Source: Brevibacillus sp. DP1.3A (GTDB lineage: Bacteria; Bacillota; Bacilli; Brevibacillales; Brevibacillaceae). Taken from it: DNA of 64,000 bases. The DNA lies in NCBI RefSeq assembly GCF_013284245.2, contig NZ_CP085876.1, positions 4,013,001-4,077,000 of the forward strand, in the 5' to 3' direction. Below are positions 9,554 to 18,054 of this stretch, one piece after another. The translations under genes were made by a program, and so were the position numbers. Position 1 is the stretch's first letter. The number at the start of each line of letters is the position of its first letter. The notes under the pieces are model-generated. The model had not been told where the DNA came from, searched no databases, and saw nothing but the letters and a program-made list of their open reading frames with translations.

Positions 9554-9645
9554 GTCTTTCGGATAGCCCTCAGGTAACACAAGTATTACCTGCACATCAC
9601 GTCCGGGGGGAAGCCTGTTTCCTGATCCGGCGAACAGGAGGATAT

Positions 9646-10503
9646 ATGAAAATTCGTCTTGACAGTATCATTGCCATCATCATCGGTTCTGCCATTATGG
9701 GATTTGGTATTAACGCGTTCAACATTCCCAACCATCTAGCTGAGGGCGGTATTACTGGTATCAGTATTTTGATCAAGCTGTTAGTTCCTGCTGTGGATCA
9801 GGGAATCGTCTTCTTTGTCCTGAACATACCGTTATTTTTCTTGGGCTGGAAAATTCTTGGACGAACTTCTTTTTTCTACACGATTTTGGGAACGGTTTCT
9901 CTCTCAGTCTTTTTATCCTTATTTGATGGTGTGCTTCCGTTGCCGATGAAAGATCGCTTGCTCGCTTCCTTGTATGCCGGGGTAGCTGTTGGTGTCGGTT
10001 TAGGAATTATTTTCCGTTACGGTGGGACAACCGGCGGTGTGGACATCATTGCCAGACTGCTTCAGAAATACATGGGTATCAGTATGGGAAGGACGTTGTT
10101 TTTCGGAGACATCTTGGTCATTGGGGCGTCCCTGGTCTATTTGAATCTGGAAAGCGCTATGTATACCCTCGTCGTCGTCTTTATCGCAGCACGTGTCATT
10201 GACTTTTTCCAAGATGGCGCTTATGCAGGAAAAGCATTGACGATCATTTCCAACGAAGCAGATAACATCGCCAAGCAAATTCTCGATCTAGGTCGTGGTG
10301 TGACACTCTTAGCGGGTAAAGGTGCCTACTCTGGCGATGAAAAGAAAGTCATTTATGTCGTTGTCAGCCGAAACGAAGTCATGCGTTTTAAAACCATTGT
10401 GCAAGAAATTGATCCGCATGCTTTTGTCATCGTCAACGATGTGCATGAAGTTCTCGGAGAAGGCTTCACCCTTGATGAAAACAAGAAACCGCTTCACGAC
10501 TAA
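9646..10503 (+). CDS. ypjC: YitT-family membrane protein (YpjC-like)
   Basis: A 285-residue protein with an N-terminal set of about five hydrophobic segments (residues 8-175) followed by a soluble C-terminal domain (about 195-285) with the pattern seen in DUF2179. The family's transport or sensing role is not established. The start has AGGAGG 7 nt upstream. It is on the plus strand, inserted head-on between the convergent ypjB and the divergent ypjD. Confidence 0.88.
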   Translation: MKIRLDSIIAIIIGSAIMGFGINAFNIPNHLAEGGITGISILIKLLVPAVDQGIVFFVLNIPLFFLGWKILGRTSFFYTILGTVSLSVFLSLFDGVLPLPMKDRLLASLYAGVAVGVGLGIIFRYGGTTGGVDIIARLLQKYMGISMGRTLFFGDILVIGASLVYLNLESAMYTLVVVFIAARVIDFFQDGAYAGKALTIISNEADNIAKQILDLGRGVTLLAGKGAYSGDEKKVIYVVVSRNEVMRFKTIVQEIDPHAFVIVNDVHEVLGEGFTLDENKKPLHD

Positions 10504-10520
10504 GCACGAAGCAGCACAGC

Positions 10521-10556
10521 AAAAACCCTTGCCTTTTCGAACAGGCAAGGGTTTTC
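10521..10556. terminator. Bidirectional terminator between yitT-family gene and ypjB
   Basis: AAAACCCTTGCC and GGCAAGGGTTTT form a perfect 12-bp stem with T-runs on both strands. It can end the plus-strand gene and the converging ypjB transcript. Confidence 0.88.
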
Positions 10557-10564
10557 TACATCTA

Positions 10565-11380
10565 TTACGTCGAACGGATTTCTCCATCATATTTCTTCCA
10601 CGCCACATAAGACAAGGCCATGATCAAAGCAATCGAAATCGATGCGAGAATAACAATAGGTGAATCTGGCCGCATCATTAGACGAGCAAACGTACTCTTC
10701 TCTTCTCCCACAAAAGCCACTTGAAAAGAGCCGGTCAATTCTCGCAACGCCTCTCGTACCAGCTGCCAATCTACTTGGCTGTTTCGCATCTCTTTGGATA
10801 TGATATCGTACGCAACCGTAATCGAGGACATTTGGCCCTCTGGAAGCTGAATACTCATCCCCGGCTTAATGGCCAAAAATAATCGGTAATTTTCATCGAA
10901 CTGTTCGCGAAACTGACTGAAATTCCGTTCAACAGCCGATAGCTGCAGGTTTTGGACCTGTGTGACGAGAGAAGGATAGTAACTACGCCACATCGGCTGG
11001 TGATCATGCGTCAGTGCGTCTATGGCGATACGGACCCGTGTGGCATGCCACAGCAATTGCTGTTCACTTGCGTTTGCGGAAGCAAAGCTTTGCTTGGCTG
11101 CTAGTATGGACTGTGTCACTGCATTCAGACTCTCAATTCGTATCGGATTGGGCAAATGCTGGTTCGGGAATCGTTCTGCGAGCTGTACAATCCGCTGCTC
11201 TGCCCCTTCAAGATCTCCCTTTTTTGCATACGTCAGTAACTCATGCGCAATTTGATCTAATGCTGCCAACTGCTTTTCTTCTATCGGTTGATTCAGCTTC
11301 GAGTACAAATTATGAATGGGCCACGACAAGAACAACCCGATCATGAGAAAGAATAATAAAAACCGGATGTTTTTCTTCAA
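10565..11380 (-). CDS. ypjB: Sporulation protein YpjB
   Basis: A 271-residue protein with an N-terminal hydrophobic segment (residues 5-22) acting as signal peptide or anchor and a C-terminal membrane segment (about 243-262, PIVILASISIALIMALSYVA). The long helical middle (residues 30-235) faces outside or the intermembrane space. The family is conserved in spore formers next to ypjA and qcr; its mechanism is unknown. It ends against the bidirectional terminator. Confidence 0.85.
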   Translation of the reverse strand: MKKNIRFLLFFLMIGLFLSWPIHNLYSKLNQPIEEKQLAALDQIAHELLTYAKKGDLEGAEQRIVQLAERFPNQHLPNPIRIESLNAVTQSILAAKQSFASANASEQQLLWHATRVRIAIDALTHDHQPMWRSYYPSLVTQVQNLQLSAVERNFSQFREQFDENYRLFLAIKPGMSIQLPEGQMSSITVAYDIISKEMRNSQVDWQLVREALRELTGSFQVAFVGEEKSTFARLMMRPDSPIVILASISIALIMALSYVAWKKYDGEIRST

Positions 11381-11428
11381 CGCAAATAACCTCCTTCCCT
11401 AGTACAGCCTATGGAAAGGAGGACAAGA

Positions 11429-12028
11429 TTAGACCTTATTTGTCGTATACTTCATATTCACCCACCAGATCACCGAGATCGAGATCAGACTGAGAAGAAC
11501 CGTAAACAACCCAACGAAGCCCTCATATGGATCTAGTACACTCGGCAGCCACGGATGGATGTCCATGACGTAATCGAGAAAATCATTATTCAGTGTCCAC
11601 AGCGCAGCGATTCCCACCGGCAGAAGACTTAGCTTGTAAAAACGCGCATACAAAACAGATTCCACAGCCATGCCGGTGTGGGAAATGATCAGCATCAGGT
11701 CTGTCCAACGCACTTCATTGCCCATCAACCAACCAGCCACGATAATGCAGACGGCCCAGACACCATACTTAAAATTGGTGATGCCAGCCAAAGCTTCCAG
11801 TACAGGAATGTGGCGACCCAACAAATAGGTAAGGAGTACAAGCGAAAAAAGTCCGCTACCTGTCGGGCTGTCCGGGACAAAAGGAATCAAATATGCTGGT
11901 GTCTCAGCCAATTGGTTACCGTACCAGATAAATCCATATATGGTTCCCAAAAAGTTGACGACGAACAGCGTCCAAAGAAACCACCTTTTGCCCAAAGATT
12001 GCCGAAACCACTCCCATATCCAGATCAT
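11429..12028 (-). CDS. ypjA: DUF1405 membrane protein (YpjA)
   Basis: A 199-residue hydrophobic protein with about five or six membrane segments, starting WIWEWFRQSLGKRWFLWTLF. The family is fixed between qcrC and ypjB in Bacillales. Function unknown. A terminator lies between it and the upstream qcrC. Confidence 0.85.
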   Translation of the reverse strand: MIWIWEWFRQSLGKRWFLWTLFVVNFLGTIYGFIWYGNQLAETPAYLIPFVPDSPTGSGLFSLVLLTYLLGRHIPVLEALAGITNFKYGVWAVCIIVAGWLMGNEVRWTDLMLIISHTGMAVESVLYARFYKLSLLPVGIAALWTLNNDFLDYVMDIHPWLPSVLDPYEGFVGLFTVLLSLISISVIWWVNMKYTTNKV

Positions 12029-12060
12029 CTATAATCGTCTCCCGCTGTGTACGCCGCTAA

Positions 12061-12093
12061 CGAAAAAGCTGACCGCATTACCAGCCAGCTTTT
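12061..12093 (-). terminator. Terminator of qcrABC
   Basis: Minus strand AAAAGCTG and CAGCTTTTT pair around a 13-nt loop, immediately after the qcrC stop at 12105. Confidence 0.75.
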
Positions 12094-12104
12094 CCCCTAT
12101 TAGC

Positions 12105-12896
12105 TTATTTCAAGCCAGCCATGTATTCAGCTAGCTTTGCGATTTCTGCATCATCTTTGAGCAAACCGGCTGGCATTCCGCCTTTACCGTTCTTGATGAC
12201 GTCAGTAATCTTGGCTGCATCCAAAGTTGCACCGATTTTTTGGAGGTTTGGACCCATGCCACCCTCCATGTTTTTACCATGGCATCCCATACAGCTTGTT
12301 TGCGCTTTCCAAAGCGCATCTGCTGTAAAGCTGGTGTCAGCCGGAGCAGGTGCAGTTGCACTAGATCCCTGTTTACCACCAGTTCCTTTACCTTTATCTG
12401 GGTGAGCCAGATGATATTCATGGTTTGCCGCCCAAGTCAGGTAGAAAATACCAACGAGTGCCGTCAGCATCAAGCCTGTAGCAACTGGACGCTTGCTAGG
12501 ACGACGCTCTTTGCTGGTATCCAGCCAAGGCGCCAGCATCAGTGCACCAAATGCGATACCTGGAATAACAACGATTCCAAGAACGACCCAATCCCCTGCA
12601 GCCCATGGATATTTCAGCAATTGATACAGGAACAAGAAGTACCAGTCTGGCAACGGAATGAATGAAGTATCATTCGGGTTTGCTTTGTCAGTTAACGGCG
12701 ACGGATGTGAGACCGTTAACACAAGGAAACCAACCAAGCAAACGGCTGCCACCATCCACTCTTTCAACAGGAAGTTTGGCCAAAAGGGCTCGTTTTTACC
12801 CGGAAAGTCGGAGTAGGATGGAGAAATGTTTGGAATACGCTTCGCCGATACTCGGGAATCTCCGACGAAGGTAGCATCTTTATCTTGTTTTGCCAT
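12105..12896 (-). CDS. qcrC: Menaquinol:cytochrome c reductase, fused subunit IV / cytochrome c (QcrC)
   Basis: Third subunit of the bc-type respiratory complex. Residues 45-170 hold three membrane segments equivalent to subunit IV of b6f, with the HPSPL and PDWYFL quinol-site stretch. A low-complexity linker (about 175-195) leads to a class I cytochrome c domain with the heme motif CMGCH and a distal methionine near GGMP. 263 residues. Located 28 nt after qcrB. Confidence 0.96.
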   Translation of the reverse strand: MAKQDKDATFVGDSRVSAKRIPNISPSYSDFPGKNEPFWPNFLLKEWMVAAVCLVGFLVLTVSHPSPLTDKANPNDTSFIPLPDWYFLFLYQLLKYPWAAGDWVVLGIVVIPGIAFGALMLAPWLDTSKERRPSKRPVATGLMLTALVGIFYLTWAANHEYHLAHPDKGKGTGGKQGSSATAPAPADTSFTADALWKAQTSCMGCHGKNMEGGMGPNLQKIGATLDAAKITDVIKNGKGGMPAGLLKDDAEIAKLAEYMAGLK

Positions 12897-12924
12897 GCTA
12901 TTTCCTCCTTTTTTCGAAGACCAA

Positions 12925-13596
12925 TTATAGTGGACCCGAGATACCTTGCGAACGGATCATAACAAAGTGAGCTCCCAACAGTCCAAGCAGTGCGCCTGGG
13001 AGGAAGAACACGTGAATCGCGAAGAAACGGGTAAGGGTTTGCGCCCCTAGAATGTCTCCACCTGTGAGCAAAGTTTTCACATATGGACCGATGAAAGGTA
13101 CAGAGTCAGCGATCTGCACACCTACTTTGGTCGCAAAGTATGCGGTGTTATCCCAAGGCAAGAGGTAACCTGTGAAACCGAGGCCCAGCATAACGAAGAA
13201 AATCAGTACGCCGACTACCCAGTTCAATTCACGAGGCTTTTTGTAAGCACCTGTAAAGAATACACGCAGAGTATGTAGGAACATCATCACGATTACCAAG
13301 CTGGCACCCCAGTGATGCATACCGCGTACGATTACCCCGAACGCTACTTCGTTCTGGAGGTACTTAACGGATTCGTAAGCATTGATAACGTCTGGTACAT
13401 AATACATCGTCAAGAACATACCAGACAAGATTTGAATAACGGTAATAAAGAACGTAAGTCCACCAAAGCAGTAAACAAAAGCTGAAAAATGATGTGCCGG
13501 GTTCACGTGCTCAGGTACTTCGTGGTCAGCCAAGTCACGCCACATCGGAGTGATGTTTAAGCGCTCGTCGACCCAATCATACATTTTTTGCATCAT
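12925..13596 (-). CDS. qcrB: Menaquinol:cytochrome c reductase, cytochrome b6 subunit (QcrB)
   Basis: 223-residue cytochrome b6 with four membrane helices. Paired histidines for the two b hemes are visible in GMHHWGASLVIVMMFLHTLRVF and later in AIHVFFLPGALLGLLGAHF. It follows qcrA after one base, so the two are translated together. Confidence 0.96.
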   Translation of the reverse strand: MMQKMYDWVDERLNITPMWRDLADHEVPEHVNPAHHFSAFVYCFGGLTFFITVIQILSGMFLTMYYVPDVINAYESVKYLQNEVAFGVIVRGMHHWGASLVIVMMFLHTLRVFFTGAYKKPRELNWVVGVLIFFVMLGLGFTGYLLPWDNTAYFATKVGVQIADSVPFIGPYVKTLLTGGDILGAQTLTRFFAIHVFFLPGALLGLLGAHFVMIRSQGISGPL

Positions 13597-13597
13597 T

Positions 13598-14116
13598 TTA
13601 GCCGTTCACCCCCGGACGAGGATTTGCTTTTACTTTACCTAAATACAATTTTCCATCTTTGACTTCTGTCTCATACTCATCAAGAGAGGCCGTCGGTGGC
13701 GTTCCCAAAATGTGCTCGCCATTGATCGAATAACGACCCATGTGGCAAGGACAGAAGTACTCATTTGGTTGTCCTGGGCCAGTTCCCCAGTCAACCGTAC
13801 ACCCTAAGTGCTTACAGATCGGGGACAGAGCAAGAATCTCACCCTTGTCGTTCTTGGTAACCCATGCAGTAAGTGTAGATTCTGATTCATACCAACCGTC
13901 CTTGGTATGGACCTTGAATTCTACGCGTTTTGGCACGGCACTAAACTCATCCGGACTGCCGACAGCTACTTTATCTCCACCTGCATGTCCTTGCAGAAGG
14001 GGGTCTACCGCAAAGCGAATCATTGGGGTGATCATTCCCGCAGCAAGGAATCCGCCAGTTCCCATCAGGGCGTAGTTCAAAAATGTACGCCTGGAAATTT
14101 CGCGTTTGTCTCCCAT
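13598..14116 (-). CDS. qcrA: Menaquinol:cytochrome c reductase, Rieske iron-sulfur subunit (QcrA)
   Basis: 172 residues. The N-terminus has a twin-arginine-like motif SRRTFL before a hydrophobic anchor. The Rieske cluster ligands are CKHLGC and CPCH, about 19 residues apart. First gene of qcrABC, preceded by a strong promoter and a perfect palindrome. Confidence 0.96.
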   Translation of the reverse strand: MGDKREISRRTFLNYALMGTGGFLAAGMITPMIRFAVDPLLQGHAGGDKVAVGSPDEFSAVPKRVEFKVHTKDGWYESESTLTAWVTKNDKGEILALSPICKHLGCTVDWGTGPGQPNEYFCPCHMGRYSINGEHILGTPPTASLDEYETEVKDGKLYLGKVKANPRPGVNG

Positions 14117-14190
14117 ATCTTTTTTCCCTCCTTATCCTGTAAAATAGCGCTACGATGGCATTTTCATACATATACACTAGGTCAATCCCA

Positions 14191-14219
14191 ATCATAGCTA
14201 ACGCCTATAAAGATGTCAA
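14191..14219 (-). promoter_or_regulatory. Candidate SigA promoter of qcrABC
   Basis: TTGACA at 14214-14219, a 17-nt spacer, TATGAT at 14191-14196 on the minus strand. It gives a leader of about 70 nt before qcrA. Confidence 0.75.
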
Positions 14220-14221
14220 GA

Positions 14222-14236
14222 ATGTCCAGTGGACAT
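14222..14236. promoter_or_regulatory. Palindrome just upstream of the qcr -35 box, candidate operator
   Basis: ATGTCCA-G-TGGACAT is a perfect 15-bp palindrome whose edge is 2 nt from the -35 hexamer. The position suits a transcription factor. The regulator is unknown to me. Confidence 0.5.
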
Positions 14237-14368
14237 GTCTTTACCCAAACGATGTGTGACAGGATATTGTTGCCAGATTGTCAAATTTAAGACCTTGCCC
14301 CACCCATTTTTCTGTAGTATTACCGGAAAACGCTTTCTCTATTGCGTCTCTTTTTTATGTCAAAACGA

Positions 14369-14791
14369 TTATCCCCGGACGGTTTGCCACAACTTGATGA
14401 CCTCTTTGTACAGCACATCCACAGTCACTTCAAAACGCAAAGAAGATTCCAGGTCTTCTTCCCCTACCAATAAGGTTAATACGCCTTCTTCTGCTCGTTC
14501 CTTTAATTGAATCTGTTCTCCGCGAAAATGAAGCAGTACTTTATAGGGGAATTCCGCCGGTGTTCGTTGTTCCAGCTGCTCTTCTCCGATTTGATAGCTT
14601 AACGGAAATAGCAGCACGCGTCCCTTCAGTCGCTGCTCAATCCCAGCCGCTACATTTAATAAGTAGTTCATGCGTACAACATGCTCTTCTACTTTTCTGT
14701 CGGCGTTGTACAAATAAAGAGGGAGCAGCGCGGTATCCACAAAGGACCGCAACTCCTCCCAGTTTTCAAAATCGTTCAGGTTCCACTGCAT
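14369..14791 (-). CDS. ypiF: YpiF-like protein (DUF2487)
   Basis: 140-residue protein starting MQWNLNDFENWEELRSFVDT; this start pattern and the position between ypiB and qcrA match YpiF. No signal peptide or catalytic motif is visible. Function unknown. Confidence 0.8.
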   Translation of the reverse strand: MQWNLNDFENWEELRSFVDTALLPLYLYNADRKVEEHVVRMNYLLNVAAGIEQRLKGRVLLFPLSYQIGEEQLEQRTPAEFPYKVLLHFRGEQIQLKERAEEGVLTLLVGEEDLESSLRFEVTVDVLYKEVIKLWQTVRG

Positions 14792-14880
14792 AGAGCCGTC
14801 TCCTCATTTCCTTGTTCATTTCTGGAAACAAGCGTACCATGAATGGTCGGAGACTCGCAATAACGCATACGATTATGTAT

Positions 14881-15102
14881 TTAGGCTTGCTCGTAAGCCA
14901 TGATTTCTTTTAATTCGTCTGTTAAGCGCAAAAACAGCTCTTTGTTTTTCGATGCAAGTGCCTCATCAATCTCCTGAATTAGCGTGCGCTTGCGATATTG
15001 ACGCATCTGCTCGTCGATCACCATTTCAGATAGCAAACCGGAAACCATTTGATTGTTCGTTCCGTACGCGTTGGAATAGAAATTCGGCCACTCCATACCC
15101 AT
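14881..15102 (-). CDS. Small IDEAL-domain protein
   Basis: 73 residues. The C-terminal half reads LIQEIDEALASKNKELFLRL, the literal IDEAL motif that names the domain. In B. subtilis the equivalent position holds YpiB, where an IDEAL domain follows a larger UPF0302 domain; here only a short N-terminal part is present. IDEAL domains are thought to mediate protein contact. It follows the next gene by 3 nt. Confidence 0.75.
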   Translation of the reverse strand: MGMEWPNFYSNAYGTNNQMVSGLLSEMVIDEQMRQYRKRTLIQEIDEALASKNKELFLRLTDELKEIMAYEQA

Positions 15103-15105
15103 CCC

Positions 15106-16224
15106 TCACTTCAATAAAATAGTCGTTTCGGTAAAACCATTGTATTTTCGAAGCCAAGTCTGGCTCGCATACGTTGCGGTGTATAACCACTGTCCCTGTT
15201 CGTCTTGGCCGACGCGCAACAATCCTAGATGCACCATCATTTTGCATACCCGATTCACCAAGATATCCGTAGGCGAATCGTAGTAAAACTCTTTCATCCA
15301 ATGGAGCAGCGTGTCCATCAACGATTGCTGACTTACCCAACCACCCGACGCGATCAACGGAATGAGCTGAACCAGCATCGGCAAGTTCGGGACAGCCCGC
15401 TTGTACAGCCTCATCCAGAAGCGAATGACATCATGGTACAATTGATCGTTATACGGTTGCTCCAGTCGCTCCCTCCCTGCTTCCGTTACTGCTACCTTGC
15501 CGTCCACTTCTTCTATCCATCGGTGATAGTAGCAGAAATCGTAGAGCAAGGAAAAACGGTCAGGGTATAAATCAAAGTGCAGACCGTACCCAAAACGCCA
15601 TTTTTGCGGCAATAGCGGCTCTTCTTTTACGAACAAAAATTGAAAAAGCTGCTGCTGATGACGCTTGTACATGCCACCTTCTGCGGTTAATGGTACTGGC
15701 TCCTGCTGGAGAAATTGTAAAAATTGCATGATATCATCGCATAGTGCTGTCCCTTCATCCCTGTAAGCTTGCGGACCGGGATGAAGAAATACGTTTGACT
15801 CACGCCACTTTGTCAGCCACGCTTGCAAGTACGGCTCACGGATGTCCAGCGGAATTTGATACTGCCCTACGGTTTTACTTTTCGCCGGAAAAATCCATCC
15901 TCGCTTCATTGCAGCTGCGACAAACCTTCGCCCTTCCTCCTGCTTTTTTTCCTTTTCACACTCCAGTGCCACCCCGGCTTTCGCCAACAAATCCTCAAGC
16001 GACATGACCGTACGCTTGTCCAGGAACAATTGAAGCAAAAAATGGGTTTCTGCACTGCTCAGCTGCTCAACTTCTTGAGAGATTGTCAACCTGTGCCTCA
16101 AGCTAGACAACAGCGACGTAATTAATTCGTTTTTGGAATGAGGGTTGCATTCGCATCCGTAATGGTTGGCAATCTGATGGAGCTGCCGGATATCGGTGTA
16201 CACCAAGATCTCAGCCAAGTTCAT
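15106..16224 (-). CDS. Unrecognised 372-residue protein
   Basis: Soluble, no signal peptide, rich in predicted helices. Residues 1-50 (ILVYTDIRQLHQIANHYGCE) look like a short helical DNA- or protein-binding module, and the stretch near residues 225-270 (DFCYYHRWIEEVDGKVAVTE) resembles a winged-helix turn. I do not recognise a family. It sits between ypiA and the IDEAL gene, where B. subtilis has nothing of this size, so it is a lineage-specific insertion. Confidence 0.75.
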   Translation of the reverse strand: MNLAEILVYTDIRQLHQIANHYGCECNPHSKNELITSLLSSLRHRLTISQEVEQLSSAETHFLLQLFLDKRTVMSLEDLLAKAGVALECEKEKKQEEGRRFVAAAMKRGWIFPAKSKTVGQYQIPLDIREPYLQAWLTKWRESNVFLHPGPQAYRDEGTALCDDIMQFLQFLQQEPVPLTAEGGMYKRHQQQLFQFLFVKEEPLLPQKWRFGYGLHFDLYPDRFSLLYDFCYYHRWIEEVDGKVAVTEAGRERLEQPYNDQLYHDVIRFWMRLYKRAVPNLPMLVQLIPLIASGGWVSQQSLMDTLLHWMKEFYYDSPTDILVNRVCKMMVHLGLLRVGQDEQGQWLYTATYASQTWLRKYNGFTETTILLK

Positions 16225-16280
16225 CTGTGCATCCCTTCTTTACGATGGCTTACTTGTCTCTCATTCTTGCCAAAATGCGG

Positions 16281-16318
16281 AAAAATAAACAGGAAGCCAC
16301 CGAAGTGACTTCCTGTTT
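16281..16318 (-). terminator. Terminator after ypiA
   Basis: AAACAGGAAG and CTTCCTGTTT pair around a CAC/GTG-extended loop, followed by ATTTTT, just after the ypiA stop at 16328. Confidence 0.8.
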
Positions 16319-16327
16319 GTCTATTTT

Positions 16328-17284
16328 TTATTGCTCTTCGTCGGATTCATGGTCCCACAGGTCGTGAAGCTGTTGGTATTCTTTCGCTTCCTCATAGCGC
16401 CCGGCTTGAGTCAAAAGGGCAATCAGCCTGCGGATTTGATCCAAATCGAAACCTGACAATGAAACATATTGCTTTAGCGCCTCAATAGCTGCTTCTGTTT
16501 TCCCCTTTGAAAGATTCACATCTGCAGCTAATGGGTAAGCAGCCACATACTCCTCGTCAACCGCTTGCAAACTGCTGACCAATTCTGCTGCTTCATCCAG
16601 TCGTCCTACGTGGAATGCCATCAGTGCACATCCGTAGAGTACTTCTGGCGAACGATCCATGACCAGCGCCTGACGGAATACTTGGTAAGCCTGTTCGAAT
16701 TGACCGCTTTGTGCGTACGAGCGTCCCTTCGTCAAAAGCATGGAAAGACTTTCATCGCCAGCTTGTTCCAGGAGCTTCATTGCTTTCTCGTCTTCTCCAA
16801 TGCGGAAATACAAGTTACCCAGTGCTGCCATAATATCTTGGTTGTCTGGCTCCTTTAGTCTTGCTTGTTCCAAATACTTGACCGCTACTTCATCTAAATC
16901 TTGGAGTGAATACAGATCCGCTAACAACAAGTCAAGCTGGATGCTTTCAAAGCCAGATTCTTTGCATTCATAGAGAAGGTGTTGCGCCGTCTCAAAATCA
17001 CTGGAATCCAAAGCAATCTCCGCCAACAGCAGCTGGCATTCTCTGCGCAAAGAGGAGTCCATTTGCGGATTTTTGGCCATGACATCTGTCAGCAATTGAC
17101 TCGCCTCTTCCATATGACCGAGTCGATACCAAACCTCTGCCAAATACATCATGACATCCGGCAAATCTTTTCCATGCTCCTGAACCTTTTGCAAAGCGGT
17201 CAAGCCCAACTCCACTTCATCGTTTTCGATCCGCTTGATCGCTTCGTCTATGACATACAGCCACTTTTTCGGCATTTCTTTCAC
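16328..17284 (-). CDS. ypiA: TPR-repeat protein YpiA
   Basis: 318 residues built of consecutive 34-residue helix pairs from about residue 20 to 305 (e.g. EVWYRLGHMEEASQLLTDVM, LGNLYFRIGEDEKAMKLLEQ). No membrane segment. The position as the outermost gene of the ypi-qcr group matches YpiA. Probably an adaptor; partner unknown. The TPR gene at the left edge is a separate protein. Confidence 0.85.
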   Translation of the reverse strand: MKEMPKKWLYVIDEAIKRIENDEVELGLTALQKVQEHGKDLPDVMMYLAEVWYRLGHMEEASQLLTDVMAKNPQMDSSLRRECQLLLAEIALDSSDFETAQHLLYECKESGFESIQLDLLLADLYSLQDLDEVAVKYLEQARLKEPDNQDIMAALGNLYFRIGEDEKAMKLLEQAGDESLSMLLTKGRSYAQSGQFEQAYQVFRQALVMDRSPEVLYGCALMAFHVGRLDEAAELVSSLQAVDEEYVAAYPLAADVNLSKGKTEAAIEALKQYVSLSGFDLDQIRRLIALLTQAGRYEEAKEYQQLHDLWDHESDEEQ

Positions 17285-17352
17285 CTCATATGTATTTTGC
17301 GTGGCCTTGTTGCTCTACGCGCTTGCTGAACAACCACTCTAATAAAATAGCC

Positions 17353-17378
17353 ACAAAAGACCGTCCGAAGACGGTCTT
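17353..17378. terminator. Bidirectional terminator between ypiA and the anti-sigma gene
   Basis: An 11-bp perfect stem AAAAGACCGTC/GACGGTCTTTT closed by a UUCG tetraloop on the minus strand. It ends the sigma/anti-sigma transcript. Confidence 0.9.
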
Positions 17379-17403
17379 TTCTTTTACTCTTGATCATATA
17401 CCA

Positions 17404-18054
17404 TTATGCTCGCGTTAGCCAGCTCATTGTAAGAACAGTAATAAGGATTCCAAAAATACTAAGTACAATGCTGTAATTCGGCTTGGCTAAATCAGTAGAA
17501 GTCGGCTTCCCATCAAGCGGTACGATCGAAGCAGTAGCATGTTCCAGAGAATCTCCTTGCGACGTATATGGCTGAGCTTCAACCACGTATGTACCGTCAT
17601 CTGTTTGCATGGAAGAAGAAATGACTTGCGCCTTTGGTGAGTTCATCTCCATAACTTCTCCGTTAATAACGAGCGAATTCGCATGCTCTGTGGTACTTGT
17701 ATTCACATATAAAGTGAACGAAAAAACCATCAGCAACAAAACAGCTACACTCGCACCCATGCGTCGCATTCTCGCTGTCACGCTGAAAATTTTTCTGCCA
17801 ATCGGGATCGCCCACTGCTCTTCCGATAAAATACGGGCCATCACCGCGTCTACAATGGAACGTGATGGAGTTACAGAATGGTATTCTTCTTTATCCATTT
17901 CCATCCACTCACCACTGTCCGACCAAATCTCATAGTCGGAACGACAGGCATAGCATGCAGCCATATGGTGATCAACCCGGCGTTGGGTCACCTCAGGCAA
18001 CAGATTTTCGGCGTATTCAGGCAGTATTTCCTGAACTTCTTCACATCTCATCAT
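17404..18054 (-). CDS. Anti-sigma factor with zinc finger, membrane-anchored
   Basis: 216 residues. The N-terminal domain carries the zinc anti-sigma motif HHMAACYACRSDYEIW (H-x3-C-x2-C). One membrane segment lies at about 98-118 (ASVAVLLLMVFSFTLYV), an external domain follows, and a second hydrophobic stretch lies near the C-terminus (about 192-210). It overlaps the sigma gene by 4 nt. It is expected to hold the ECF factor at the membrane until cleaved; PrsW encoded at 59458 is a candidate protease. Confidence 0.88.
   Translation of the reverse strand: MMRCEEVQEILPEYAENLLPEVTQRRVDHHMAACYACRSDYEIWSDSGEWMEMDKEEYHSVTPSRSIVDAVMARILSEEQWAIPIGRKIFSVTARMRRMGASVAVLLLMVFSFTLYVNTSTTEHANSLVINGEVMEMNSPKAQVISSSMQTDDGTYVVEAQPYTSQGDSLEHATASIVPLDGKPTSTDLAKPNYSIVLSIFGILITVLTMSWLTRA

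Noticed and set aside
9386..9595. A 69-residue minus-strand frame upstream of the MazG-like gene
   Set aside because: It overlaps the MazG-like gene in another frame, has no family similarity I recognise, no convincing ribosome site, and covers the plus-strand promoter at 9524-9553.
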